64,000 nt of DNA from Gp1-AA133 sp963850425 (GCA_963850425.1 CAWKLF010000001.1:930001-994000); one strand, 5' to 3'. Counted from the stretch's first letter, positions 15,660 through 24,524 are shown. The notes: generated from the letters alone by a model not told the origin. Made by a program: numbers and translations.

Positions 15660-17090
15660 GTGAAAACCGTCTCCAAGTCGGATCTCTATCGCAAGCTGCC
15701 TTCCGTGGACGAGCTTCTCCGTCACGCTGAGCTTGCGGACGCAATAGCCCACAATGGCCACGTCGCGGTGGCGGACGCAGCACGCGCAGTGCTGGGGCGT
15801 GTGCGAAACGATATCAGCGGCTTGGATGCGGATCCGCATGTGGTCGATACGATTATCTCCGGCGTTATTGATTCCGTTCGCCTTGAACTGCAGCGGAGAA
15901 TGGCGTACTCCCTGCGGCCGGTGATCAATGCTACGGGAGTCATCCTGCACACCAACCTAGGACGCGCCCCTCTCACTCCGGGCGCGATCGAAAATATTCA
16001 AAAGGTCGCGGCGGGGTATTCCAATCTTGAGTTGGATCTTCCGTCAGGCGAACGCGGGAAGCGCGATGTCCACGTGGAGCGTTTGTTCCACAGGCTCTTC
16101 GGCGACAGCGAAAACGCCAAGGCGCGCCGCGAACTCAGCACCGTCGTCGTCAACAACAATGCGGCTGCCGTATGGCTGGCCCTGAACACTCTGGCCGCCC
16201 GGGCTGAAGTCATCGTCTCCCGCGGCGAACTGGTCGAGATCGGCGGATCCTTCCGTATTCCGGATGTGATGGCGCAATCCAATGCCACGCTGCACGAAGT
16301 TGGTACCACCAACCGCACGCGCATCGGCGACTACGAGCAGGCCATCAACCAGAACACGCGGGTCCTGCTGCGGGTCCACCGCTCAAACTTTCAGATCACT
16401 GGATTTACCGAGCAGCCTGCGCTCGAGGAACTGGTTGCTTTGGCGCGGTCCCGCCAGTTGATTCTGGTCGAGGATTTAGGCAGCGGCGCGATCTTTAGTC
16501 TGGTTTCCGTCGGTATCCGCAGGGAGCCAACGGTCTCCGATAGTTTGCGCGCGGGAGTAGATGTGGTGACCTACAGCGGAGACAAACTGCTAGGCGGCCC
16601 GCAAGCCGGCATGCTGACAGGAAGGGCCGATCTCATTAAGCGGATGCGCTCCAACTCCTTGTTCCGCGCCTTGCGTGTCGACAAGCTCACATACGCCGCC
16701 CTGGAAGCGACCCTGCTGGCTTATGTAAAGGAAGAGTACGATTCGATTCCGGCGCTGCGCATGATGCGCGCATCAAAAAACGAAATCAACGAGCGGGCAG
16801 AAACGGCAGTTCTTCAGTTACGTGACGTGCGCGGTCTGGAAGTCGAGGTGATTGACGGGGAGTCCGTCATTGGCGGAGGCGCCGCGCCCTCTTCGACGCT
16901 GTCCACTCGTTTGCTGGCGATGACGTTACGAAATGAGAACGCAGATGCGCTTTTGATACGCTTGCGCTCGCAAGATCCGCCGCTGATTGCCCGAACGCAC
17001 GAGGGCCGGGTCCTGATTGACCTGCGCACCGTATTTCCGGAGCAGGACGGGGCCGTGATCTCGGCCTTGCGTGCGGCCGCACAGAGCTGA
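15660..17090 (+). CDS. selA: L-seryl-tRNA(Sec) selenium transferase
   Basis: A PLP enzyme of about 476 residues that converts seryl-tRNA(Sec) to selenocysteinyl-tRNA(Sec) with selenophosphate. Seen: an N-terminal helical tRNA-binding domain (LPSVDELL...), NATGVILHTNLGRAPL, VVVNNNAAAVWLALNTLA, HEVGTTNRTR and the PLP-lysine segment SGDKLLGGPQAG (lysine near 309). The GTG at 15660 is preferred to a TTG at 15645; neither has a clear ribosome site. No selB, selD or tRNA-Sec gene lies in the window. The gene implies a selenoprotein-making organism. Confidence 0.93.
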   Translation: MKTVSKSDLYRKLPSVDELLRHAELADAIAHNGHVAVADAARAVLGRVRNDISGLDADPHVVDTIISGVIDSVRLELQRRMAYSLRPVINATGVILHTNLGRAPLTPGAIENIQKVAAGYSNLELDLPSGERGKRDVHVERLFHRLFGDSENAKARRELSTVVVNNNAAAVWLALNTLAARAEVIVSRGELVEIGGSFRIPDVMAQSNATLHEVGTTNRTRIGDYEQAINQNTRVLLRVHRSNFQITGFTEQPALEELVALARSRQLILVEDLGSGAIFSLVSVGIRREPTVSDSLRAGVDVVTYSGDKLLGGPQAGMLTGRADLIKRMRSNSLFRALRVDKLTYAALEATLLAYVKEEYDSIPALRMMRASKNEINERAETAVLQLRDVRGLEVEVIDGESVIGGGAAPSSTLSTRLLAMTLRNENADALLIRLRSQDPPLIARTHEGRVLIDLRTVFPEQDGAVISALRAAAQS

Positions 17091-17148
17091 TTTATCCAGC
17101 CGCTATACTCTGCGCAACCATCCCATAAACAGCAGCGTCTTCGGAAAC

Positions 17149-17682
17149 GTGGCGACCCTCTACACCATCGGACACTCGACGCGCACGCTTGACGAACTTA
17201 TCAGCGTGTTGCGCGCTCACGACATTCGAACGCTGGTCGACATCCGCGCATTTCCGATGTCGCGCCGCCTGCCTCACTTCAACCGGGAAACGCTGGAAGC
17301 ATCCTTGCAGAACGCCGGTATCCGTTACTTGTGGATGAAGGCTCTCGGCGGGTATCGAAAAAAGATTCGAGAAGATTCTCCTAACACCGGGTTGCGCAAC
17401 GCGAGTTTCCGAAACTATGCCGACTACATGCTCACATCCGACTTTGACGCAACGATCGCGGAACTGCTCAGTCTGGCCGAAAACTCCCGCACAGCTTACA
17501 TGTGTGCGGAGCGTATGTGGTTTCAATGTCATCGGATGTTGGTTTCCGATTGGTTTGTCGCACACGGACACACCGTGCTGCATATCGACGGGGAAGGGCC
17601 TGTGAAGCCTCACCGCTTGACCCCCGAAGCTCACCTGGTTGGCAATCAGGTTGTCTATGCCGGCGACATTCTCTTCCAATGA
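17149..17682 (+). CDS. DUF488 domain protein (YTIGHST type)
   Basis: A protein of about 177 residues beginning LYTIGHSTRTLDELISVLRAH, the hallmark of the larger DUF488 group. Conserved features are VDIRAFPMSRRLPHFN, a KALGGYRK block, and a C-terminal cysteine-containing ECxxCHR-like stretch, here CAERMWFQCHR. The function is unknown; these proteins are widespread and sometimes occur near DNA-modification genes. The GTG at 17149 is chosen because the family starts a few residues before YTIGHS. It follows selA closely on the same strand. Confidence 0.85.
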   Translation: MATLYTIGHSTRTLDELISVLRAHDIRTLVDIRAFPMSRRLPHFNRETLEASLQNAGIRYLWMKALGGYRKKIREDSPNTGLRNASFRNYADYMLTSDFDATIAELLSLAENSRTAYMCAERMWFQCHRMLVSDWFVAHGHTVLHIDGEGPVKPHRLTPEAHLVGNQVVYAGDILFQ

Positions 17683-17718
17683 TCCGTCGTCCCCTCTGAG
17701 CGATGACATGCACCCTCA

Positions 17719-17742
17719 GTGCCCCTCTGTGTCCTCTGTAGT
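17719..17742. repeat. spacer motif of the CCTCTGTGTCCTCTGTAGT type
   Basis: The spacer between the DUF488 gene and acpS contains GTGCCCCTCTGTGTCCTCTGTAGT, with direct CCTCTGT repeats. This resembles an intergenic word I recall from many environmental genomes; only one copy lies in the window, so I cannot verify repeat status here. Confidence 0.35.
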
Positions 17743-17838
17743 AGACGATCTTGATTTTCGGTGAACTGCCGAGCCCTGACTACGGTCCACATGTCTCAGC
17801 GTTTCTCCACGCGGGAGCCATGTGCTAACGTTTTCAGC

Positions 17839-18216
17839 ATGATTGTCGGCACAGGCATCGACATCGCCGAAGTCCCGCGCATTCGCGAGGCGATCGAGCG
17901 CCATGGCCAGCGCTTCTTGAATCGCATCTTCACGGAAGGCGAAATCCAGTATTGCGAATCGAAGGCGAATCGCGTGGAACGCTACGCGGCGCGCTTTGCA
18001 GCCAAGGAAGCTGGCATGAAAGCCATCGGCACCGGCTGGAACCACGGCGTGCGTTGGCGCGACATCGAAGTTGCGCGAAAGCCCGGCGGCCGGCCCAGCC
18101 TGGTGCTGCACGGGAAGGCCGCCGAATTTGCCGCCAAGCTGGGAGCCACCAACATCGCGCTGTCTTTAACCCACACGGCGGAGCAGGCCATGGCGCAGGT
18201 CATCCTGGAAAGCTGA
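17839..18216 (+). CDS. acpS: holo-acyl-carrier-protein synthase
   Basis: A 125-residue phosphopantetheinyl transferase that activates acyl carrier proteins such as the two encoded at 6.5-7.1 kb. The signature GTGIDIAEVPRI at the N-terminus and RYAARFAAKEAGMKAIGTG (Mg/CoA binding) are both clear, as is the closing SLTHTAEQAMAQVIL. The start is the ATG at 17839, since upstream residues are spacer. It lies 34 bases before the spermidine-synthase-like gene. Confidence 0.95.
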   Translation: MIVGTGIDIAEVPRIREAIERHGQRFLNRIFTEGEIQYCESKANRVERYAARFAAKEAGMKAIGTGWNHGVRWRDIEVARKPGGRPSLVLHGKAAEFAAKLGATNIALSLTHTAEQAMAQVILES

Positions 18217-18250
18217 TTCGTTCTGCTAGACTGACGCTCCAATCTGAATC

Positions 18251-20668
18251 ATGGCAACCACGACGTATCCATCCCAGCCCTCCGTGTCCCTCGCGCCTTC
18301 GTCTCGCACGTTGCTGCTTGGCATTGGCCTGAGCAGCTTCGCCGCATTGTTGCTGGAACTGGCGCTCACGCGACTGTTCTCCGTTGTCCTCTTCTATCAT
18401 TTTGCTTTTCTGGCGATTTCGATCGCGCTGCTGGGTCTGGGCGCCGGAGGCGTCTTCGCCTATCTCCGCAAGCAGCGTCTCAGCGAGCTCGCGACCCGCC
18501 CCCTGGCTTCCTGGCTTTGCTGCCTCAACGCGGTTGCTATCCCGATCGTCCTCGAAATTGTCCTGCACGTGCCGGTATCGCTGGATGTTTCTTGGGGCAA
18601 TCTGGCTCGGCTTACGGTGCTCTATCTCGCGGCGGCTGTTCCCTTCTTCTTCACGGGGCTGCTTTTCTCGGTCGTGTTTGCGCGCGAAGCGCGTCTTATT
18701 ACCCGCCTCTATGGTGCTGATCTGCTGGGCGGTGCGCTTGCCTGTCTCAGCGTCGTGCCGTTGTTGAATGGAATCGGCGGCCCAAACACCATTCTTTTCT
18801 CGGGTGTAATGATGGCGGCTGGGGGAGCGATCTGGGCGGCCTCGTCCCCGACCCGAAGGATTGCAGCAGCCATCGCCGGACTCTTGCTGTTCACGATCGC
18901 CCTGAATTACTCCGGACGCGTCATCGACGTGGTGTACGCGAAGGGCTTGCTGCGAGACAAGTCATGGGTAGAATTTGCGCGCTGGAACGCCATTTCGCGG
19001 GTCGAAGTCGACAACCAGGGAACCAGCGGCAAGGCCATCGTGATCGATGCGGACGCGTCGACCTACATCATGAATGTCGATCCGCATGCCTGGCAGGGCA
19101 CGGAGTGGCAGAAAAATTTGATGGCAGCGCCACCTGCGCTGGCGAACGTGCTGCGGCCCCACGGTGAATACGCGATCATTGGGCCGGGTGGCGGCGTCGA
19201 CGTGCTGCGGGCGGTCGCCAACGGCAGCCCCAGCGTCACCGGAATCGAAATCAATCCCATCATCGCGAATTCGATTATGCGGGGCCGTTACGCGGACTAT
19301 TCGTACCACTTGTATGAGCGGCCTGAAGTCCATCTGCACGTCACTGACGGGCGTTCATTCGTCCGGAACGCCAAGCAGAACTTCGACGTAGTGCAGATGA
19401 CTCTAGTCGATACCTGGGCGTCGACCGCCGCCGGGGCCTTCGCGCTCAGCGAAAACAGCCTCTACACCGTCGACGCGTTTAGCGAGTACTTCGAGCATCT
19501 CAAGCCGGATGGAATGATCGCCATCACGCGCTGGGAATTTAAAGAACCCCGCGAAGCCTTGCGTGTGGTTTCAGTCGCGACCGAGGCCCTCCATCAGAGA
19601 GGCATTGAGAATCCGGCGAAACACTTCATCGTGGTATCCGACGGCGATCTCGACGAAGACGGAATTCCGGTCGTGGTGCTCGCGAAAAAATCCCCCTTCA
19701 CTGCCGACGAAGAAGCCCAGGTACTGGCGCACCTCGACGAGCACGAAGATCTCGTTGCTCTCTACACGCCTTCTGTACCAAAGCAGAATGCATTCTCGGC
19801 CCTGATCGCGCGTAACGATCCAAGAGCATTTGCCCGTGACTATCCTTACAACGTGGCCCCGGTCGACGACAATGCCCCTTTCTTCTTCTTTACCCTGAAG
19901 ACCGACCAGATCCTGCACGATGGCGGCCTGCAGCGCGGTATCGACTGGAAAGTGAACCTGGGCGTCGTTGTTCTGGGAGGGGTCCTGGTCATCTCGGTGG
20001 TGGCGGTGCTGGGATTCCTGATTTTGCCCATGGTCCTACGCGGCCAACCCGTTCAGCGCTCGCTCCCCTTGCTCTACTTCGTGGCGGTCGGCCTCGCCTA
20101 CATCCTGGTCGAGATCAGCTGCATTCAACGCTTCGTGCTTTTCCTGGGACATCCAACGTACGCACTGACGGTCGTCATCTTCCTACTTCTTCTTTCGAGC
20201 GGCGCCGGGAGTCTTTTGTCGCGGCGGTGGCTGTCGAACACGGCGCGCGGGTGGATTCCTCTTGCCATCCTGATGGCTGCGATTCTGCTCAATACCTGGA
20301 CCCTTCCCGGCTTGCTGAATTACTTGATCGGCTTGCCATTCATTCTCAAGCTCGGAGTGAGCGCGATCGTACTGGGCCCGCTTGGACTCGCCATGGGCAT
20401 GCCGTTCCCGACTGGCTTGCGGGCCATCTCGAAGTCCAGCAATGCGGAGTTGCCCGCCTCCGAATTCGGCGAGCCTGCCCACCCCGAAGATCAGGCGGTC
20501 GAATGGGCGTGGGCTATGAACGCAGCCTCGAGCGTGCTGGGTTCGGTGCTCGCCATGGTCATCGCCATCCGCTTCGGTTTGAATGTCACGCTGGCCAGCG
20601 GAGCGGTGGCGTACGGCTTGGCGTGGGCGCTGTTTCCAGCGTTGGCACCCCGTTCGCGCGCGGCGTGA
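18251..20668 (+). CDS. multi-spanning membrane protein fused to a spermidine-synthase-like domain
   Basis: An 805-residue three-part protein. Residues about 15-250 contain seven or so transmembrane helices. Residues about 255-540 form a Rossmann methyltransferase/spermidine-synthase-like domain with a GPGGGVDVLRAV nucleotide loop near 310, GIEINP, and a TLVDTW segment near 380 in place of the usual polyamine-synthase Asp motif. Residues about 570-800 carry further helices. Such fusions are annotated as spermidine synthase or fused MFS/spermidine synthase, but polyamine synthesis has not been shown for them. The active-site aspartates differ from true SpeE, so the substrate is open. Confidence 0.8.
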   Translation: MATTTYPSQPSVSLAPSSRTLLLGIGLSSFAALLLELALTRLFSVVLFYHFAFLAISIALLGLGAGGVFAYLRKQRLSELATRPLASWLCCLNAVAIPIVLEIVLHVPVSLDVSWGNLARLTVLYLAAAVPFFFTGLLFSVVFAREARLITRLYGADLLGGALACLSVVPLLNGIGGPNTILFSGVMMAAGGAIWAASSPTRRIAAAIAGLLLFTIALNYSGRVIDVVYAKGLLRDKSWVEFARWNAISRVEVDNQGTSGKAIVIDADASTYIMNVDPHAWQGTEWQKNLMAAPPALANVLRPHGEYAIIGPGGGVDVLRAVANGSPSVTGIEINPIIANSIMRGRYADYSYHLYERPEVHLHVTDGRSFVRNAKQNFDVVQMTLVDTWASTAAGAFALSENSLYTVDAFSEYFEHLKPDGMIAITRWEFKEPREALRVVSVATEALHQRGIENPAKHFIVVSDGDLDEDGIPVVVLAKKSPFTADEEAQVLAHLDEHEDLVALYTPSVPKQNAFSALIARNDPRAFARDYPYNVAPVDDNAPFFFFTLKTDQILHDGGLQRGIDWKVNLGVVVLGGVLVISVVAVLGFLILPMVLRGQPVQRSLPLLYFVAVGLAYILVEISCIQRFVLFLGHPTYALTVVIFLLLLSSGAGSLLSRRWLSNTARGWIPLAILMAAILLNTWTLPGLLNYLIGLPFILKLGVSAIVLGPLGLAMGMPFPTGLRAISKSSNAELPASEFGEPAHPEDQAVEWAWAMNAASSVLGSVLAMVIAIRFGLNVTLASGAVAYGLAWALFPALAPRSRAA

Positions 20669-20783
20669 AGTCGCAGTTATGGTCTGTTATGATCAGCGGA
20701 ATTCCACGCCGTCCGTCACGAGGTGCTGATGGTATTGGTTGGATGCATGGGCCGGGCGCCGATTCCGTCCGGGCGAGGAACGC

Positions 20784-21857
20784 GTGCCTAGCCAGAAGCA
20801 GCTGAAGTGGTCACAACTGCGGGTCGGTCTGACCGTGCTGTTCGCCAGCATCACGCTGGGCGTGCTCACCTTCCTGATGAGCGGAACCACCGGGCTGTTC
20901 ACTCCCAAGATCAAATTGAAATCCTATTTCGACAACGCTGCCGGCCTGCGCGTCGGTGCTCCCGTGCGCCTGGCGGGCGTGGACGTGGGAAACGTTACCG
21001 GCCTGCGCGTGGTCCCCGACAAGCCGCTGACACCCGTCGAAATCGTAATGAAGGTCACCACCAAGTACCGCTCGGTGATGCGAACCGATTCGGTGACGTC
21101 CCTGGCAACCGCCGGCGTGCTGGGTGAAACCTACATCGACATCGACAGCTCCCATGCCAAGGGACAGCCCGTCAACGACGGCGATACGCTGGCCACCCGC
21201 GAGACGCCCGACATTCAGGACGTGGTGCGTTCCAGCCAGGGCACCTTGCAGAATCTGGACGCGCTGCTGAAACGTACCGACCGCATCCTGGCCTTCGTGG
21301 AAAGCGGCCAGGGCTCGATCGGCAAGCTGATTTACGATCCCCAGCTCTATAACCAGTTTGCGCAAACCGTTAACGAGTTCAAGGGAATCGTCGACCAGAT
21401 CCGCAACGGGGAGGGCAGTCTCGGCAAGTTGGTGTCTAACGATGAGGCGTACAACAAAGCCATGGCGGCGGTGGATAAGCTAAACGCCATCGTCGACGAC
21501 TTGCAGCAGGGCAAAGGGACAGCAGGAAAATTCCTGAAAGACGCGTCCTTATACAACAACGCCAACGACACCATTGCCAACGTGAAGAAGCTCACCGACG
21601 ACATCAATGCGGGCAAAGGCTCACTCGGCAAGCTGACCAAGGATGACGCCCTGGCGCAGAAACTCGACAACACACTCACCAAGCTTTCGGCTCTTACCGA
21701 CCGGCTGGAGGCCGGCGAAGGAACGGCCGGCAAGCTGTTCAAGGATCCGTCGCTTTTCAACAACGCCGACCAGATGCTGATCGAGACTCGCCAGCTCGTC
21801 AAATCCATCCGCGAGGATCCCAAGAAGTACCTGACCTTTAAAGTGAAGGTGTTCTGA
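20784..21857 (+). CDS. MlaD-family MCE protein with tandem C-terminal repeats
   Basis: A protein of about 357 residues that resembles the substrate-binding subunit of Mla-type lipid ABC transporters. One N-terminal transmembrane helix (about 13-33) is followed by an MCE domain (about 38-118: YFDNAAGLRVGAPVRLAGVDVG). The rest consists of about five repeats of 35-45 residues, each with a GxGSxGKL core followed by a D...YN segment. No ATPase or permease gene is adjacent. The GTG at 20784 has GAGGAA in front. Its partner transporter genes are probably elsewhere. Confidence 0.85.
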   Translation: MPSQKQLKWSQLRVGLTVLFASITLGVLTFLMSGTTGLFTPKIKLKSYFDNAAGLRVGAPVRLAGVDVGNVTGLRVVPDKPLTPVEIVMKVTTKYRSVMRTDSVTSLATAGVLGETYIDIDSSHAKGQPVNDGDTLATRETPDIQDVVRSSQGTLQNLDALLKRTDRILAFVESGQGSIGKLIYDPQLYNQFAQTVNEFKGIVDQIRNGEGSLGKLVSNDEAYNKAMAAVDKLNAIVDDLQQGKGTAGKFLKDASLYNNANDTIANVKKLTDDINAGKGSLGKLTKDDALAQKLDNTLTKLSALTDRLEAGEGTAGKLFKDPSLFNNADQMLIETRQLVKSIREDPKKYLTFKVKVF

Positions 21858-21929
21858 GCCGTAGTCCTTTGGCGATGTCCGCCGGGATTTGAACTCAATT
21901 CCCGCATAAACGTATACTTGTCGACCGCC

Positions 21930-22655
21930 ATGAAGGTCGTGGTCATCATTCCGGCTGCCGGGCTCGGCACGCGCATGGCCCCGGCAGGCAGCGCCAAGGG
22001 AAAAGGCCCATCCAAACAGTTCAGCTCGTTGGGTGGCACGCCTATTCTCATTCATACCCTGCGCAAGTTCGCAGGCAGCCAGCGGATTAATGAAATCCTG
22101 GTGGCCTTGAGAAAAGATGAGATTGCGGGATTTCAGCAAAGGCTGCAGCGCGACAGCAGCGCCGACCTGGCAAAAAAAACAAAGCTGGTCGAAGGTGGAG
22201 AACATCGCCAGCATTCGGTCGCAAACGCATTGGCCCAGGTTTCAGCGGGGATGGACGACATCGTTCTGGTGCACGACGCGGTCCGCCCGTTTGTCACGCT
22301 GGAAATCATCGATGAGGTTATCAAGGGTGCGGAAAAATTCGGTGCCGCCATCGCCGGCATCCCCGCCGTCGATACCATTAAGAAAGTCGAGCGTACCGCC
22401 GACGGCGCCCTCATCACGGCGACCATTCCGCGCGAGCACGTGGTGATGGCCCAAACCCCGCAAGGCTTCCGCTATCAGGTTCTGAAGAAAGCCTTCGACG
22501 AAGCGATGGCCGACGGCTTCACCGGCACTGACGAAGCATCTCTGGTGGAACGGTCAGGCCACGAAGTGGCCGTAGTGATGGGCTCCCCGCAGAATATTAA
22601 AATCACCACCCCCGGCGATATGGAACTAGCCGAGTTCTATCTAAGCAGATCGTGA
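21930..22655 (+). CDS. ispD: 2-C-methyl-D-erythritol 4-phosphate cytidylyltransferase
   Basis: A 241-residue enzyme, third step of the MEP isoprenoid pathway (transfers CMP to MEP). Motifs: IPAAGLGTRM (nucleotide loop), SKQF, VHDAVRPFV and TDEASLVE. A 6-8-residue insertion follows the first loop (APAGSAKGKG). ispF follows 66 bases downstream and ispE lies 2.8 kb further on, so the locus holds three MEP-pathway genes. The ATG at 21930 is preferred; an ATG at 21918 would add four residues. Confidence 0.95.
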   Translation: MKVVVIIPAAGLGTRMAPAGSAKGKGPSKQFSSLGGTPILIHTLRKFAGSQRINEILVALRKDEIAGFQQRLQRDSSADLAKKTKLVEGGEHRQHSVANALAQVSAGMDDIVLVHDAVRPFVTLEIIDEVIKGAEKFGAAIAGIPAVDTIKKVERTADGALITATIPREHVVMAQTPQGFRYQVLKKAFDEAMADGFTGTDEASLVERSGHEVAVVMGSPQNIKITTPGDMELAEFYLSRS

Positions 22656-22721
22656 AAAATTCTCTGGATCAAACGCAACAGCAAACGAAACTACTAGCCT
22701 AAGACCCGAGGTGCCTGCCCC

Positions 22722-23252
22722 ATGAAACCCGCCACCCGCATCGGCTTCGGATGGGACTCTCACGAATTCGTCTCCGGAGTTCCCCTCAAGATCGGTGGTG
22801 TCGGCATTACCCACAGCAGGGGCTTGGGCGGCCACTCCGACGGAGACGTCCTGTTGCATGCCATTACCGACGCACTGCTGGGTGCGATTGGCGCCCCCGA
22901 TATCGGTACCCTGTTCCCGCCCTCCGATCCGCAATGGAAAGGCGCCGACTCGGCCGTGTTCCTGAACGAGGCCCTCAAACGCGTGCGCGCCGCCGGCTAC
23001 GGCATCGGCAACGTGGACTCCTCGCTGATCATGCTCTCCCCGAAAATCGGTCAGCACGCCCCGAATATTCGCGGGCACGTATCCAAGCTGCTGGGAATTC
23101 CGATCGATTGTGTGGGCTTGAAAGCGAAGACGCCAGAAGGCATTGGCACCGACAATGCTGCGATCGCGAACGTGGTCGTGCTGCTGGAAAAGGCGGTTAG
23201 CGCCCCGAAGAAGTCACCTGCGCGACCCGCGCCGCCGCAACCAAAGCGCTGA
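22722..23252 (+). CDS. ispF: 2-C-methyl-D-erythritol 2,4-cyclodiphosphate synthase
   Basis: A 176-residue enzyme of the MEP pathway that cyclises CDP-ME-2-phosphate. Metal ligands are in GWDSH (Asp and His) and GGHSDGDVLLHAITDA, and the substrate loop KAKTPEGIG is present. The C-terminal tail past residue 160 (KSPARPAPPQPKR) extends beyond the usual length. Its last 56 bases overlap the end of the convergent glutamine-amidotransferase-like gene. Confidence 0.95.
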   Translation: MKPATRIGFGWDSHEFVSGVPLKIGGVGITHSRGLGGHSDGDVLLHAITDALLGAIGAPDIGTLFPPSDPQWKGADSAVFLNEALKRVRAAGYGIGNVDSSLIMLSPKIGQHAPNIRGHVSKLLGIPIDCVGLKAKTPEGIGTDNAAIANVVVLLEKAVSAPKKSPARPAPPQPKR

Positions 23253-23940
23253 AGATTGCGCGCGACGGTGCGTCCTCATCCACCGAACGCTCCGGATGCC
23301 ATTGCACGGCGAGCACAAAGTGTCCGGGATCGGTTCCTTCGATAGCTTCAATGATTCCGTCGTCCGGGCAACGAGCCGAAATCTGCAACCCCTTGCCAAT
23401 CGCTTCCGCTGACTGGTGATGGCTCGAATTCACCGGCACCCTTTTCGGATCGCCATCTCCTTCGCGTACGATTCGCGCCAGCAGCGAGTCTGGCTCGACG
23501 ACGACATCGTGGGCGATCGCCACCTTCCGTCCAGCCTCGTGGTTCACGGGCGACTTAATATGCTGCAGAAGCGATCCCGCGCGGTACACGTTGAGAATCT
23601 GCAGCCCGTAACAGATTCCGAGAATCGGCTTGCGGTTTTTGTAGGCGTCCTCGAGCAGCAATATATCGACCACATCCCGAGGCAGGTCGGCGTCGGCCGT
23701 CTTGGGATCGCGTGCCGCACCATACTTCTGCGGCAACACATCCGCCCGGCTGCCCGGAAGCAGAACCGCGGTACAGCAGTCGATCATCTTCTGCAGTTCG
23801 GGACCCGCGACGTCCAGCGGGATCGCCAGCGCTTCGCCTCCGGCCAGATCAACCGCCCGCACGTATTGCGGCAGAGCGCGGCTGGCATAGTCGGGATCGC
23901 CCGAGTGAGGAACCGGGATGGCAATACGTGGACGCATCAC
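23197..23940 (-). CDS. class I glutamine amidotransferase, gamma-glutamyl-GABA hydrolase (PuuD) type
   Basis: A 247-residue protein. The nucleophile Cys110 lies in GICYGLQILN and the His-Glu pair in QWHPER, as in peptidase C26 family members that hydrolyse gamma-glutamyl bonds. An N-terminal RIAIPVPHSGD region and LPGSRADV fit the PuuD subgroup. No polyamine or putrescine genes are next to it, so the physiological substrate is uncertain. It overlaps ispF tail to tail by 56 bases. The start is a GTG at 23940 or the ATG three bases later. Confidence 0.88.
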   Translation of the reverse strand: MMRPRIAIPVPHSGDPDYASRALPQYVRAVDLAGGEALAIPLDVAGPELQKMIDCCTAVLLPGSRADVLPQKYGAARDPKTADADLPRDVVDILLLEDAYKNRKPILGICYGLQILNVYRAGSLLQHIKSPVNHEAGRKVAIAHDVVVEPDSLLARIVREGDGDPKRVPVNSSHHQSAEAIGKGLQISARCPDDGIIEAIEGTDPGHFVLAVQWHPERSVDEDAPSRAIFSALVAAARVAQVTSSGR

Positions 23941-23995
23941 CCTTGATTGTATCGGGAGTCCGTCTGGCGCAAAAACGTCGAAGGTAACCGAAGGT

Positions 23996-24069
23996 TGGTG
24001 GACCGGGCGAGGACTCGAACCTGCATCTGCGGATGGATCCCGCCGTGTTCCGGGTTACACCACCGGCCC
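23996..24069 (-). tRNA. tRNA-like sequence, probably degenerate (isotype uncertain)
   Basis: Read on the minus strand, a perfect 7-bp acceptor stem (GGGCCGG with CCGGTCC, one G-U) is followed by A73 and an encoded CCA. The D arm folds (GTGT with ACAC, loop AACCCGGA containing GG). The T loop TTCGAGT is canonical, but its stem needs a bulged C (GCAGG with CCTCGC). The anticodon stem has only four pairs (GCGG with CCGC), and the seven-base loop GATCCAT has no U at position 33; reading it as is gives TCC (Gly), while a one-base shift gives CCA (Trp). This looks like a tRNA with a one-base deletion and a one-base insertion, either a pseudogene or an aberrant functional gene. Confidence 0.45.
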
Positions 24070-24221
24070 AATAATGCCCGCGCAACACGGAAACACCCAA
24101 TTGGGGAGCCCGTATGCTCTGAGGTGCAATGTAGCAAAGAAATCTTCAGGAGTGATTATCGGCTTTGATTCCGCCGCGTCTCGCCTGCCAGTTCAGTACG
24201 CGGCTGGAGTACGATCGAATC

Positions 24222-24524
24222 TCACCGGCTCAGGCGGGCAATCCCCTCCAGCGCTTGAGCCTGCCGGTAGTGTCGAATTTCGAACAGGAAGGTGGCCACC
24301 AGCACGATTGCCCCGACCACAACGGCGACCGGCAGCGCCACGTGCCGGTAAGCGAATCGCATGTCCGGATTCGTCCCGTGAATCGCCCCGGCGACCATCA
24401 TGGCGAGAATAGTCAGCAGCAGCGTCACAGCAAAAGACAGCAAAGTCAGCAGCAGCGTAACGAAGAGTGCGCGCGCCGGCACGGCGTACCAGCGCGGCTT
24501 CGGAACGGTATTGGAGGAACCCAT
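24222..24524 (-). CDS. small two-helix membrane protein
   Basis: A 100-residue protein with two hydrophobic helices (about 20-45 and 64-85), separated by a short AGAIHGTNPDMRF loop, and a basic C-terminus. AAGGGG precedes the ATG. No family was recognised. It is divergent from the conserved gene at 24.6 kb. Its composition and ribosome site make it plausible as a real gene, though no motif confirms this. Confidence 0.55.
   Translation of the reverse strand: MGSSNTVPKPRWYAVPARALFVTLLLTLLSFAVTLLLTILAMMVAGAIHGTNPDMRFAYRHVALPVAVVVGAIVLVATFLFEIRHYRQAQALEGIARLSR

Noticed and set aside
23996..24069. tRNA-Sec (selC) as the identity of the tRNA-like sequence, given selA nearby
   Set aside because: tRNA-Sec needs a TCA anticodon and a long variable arm; this sequence is 74 nt with neither.
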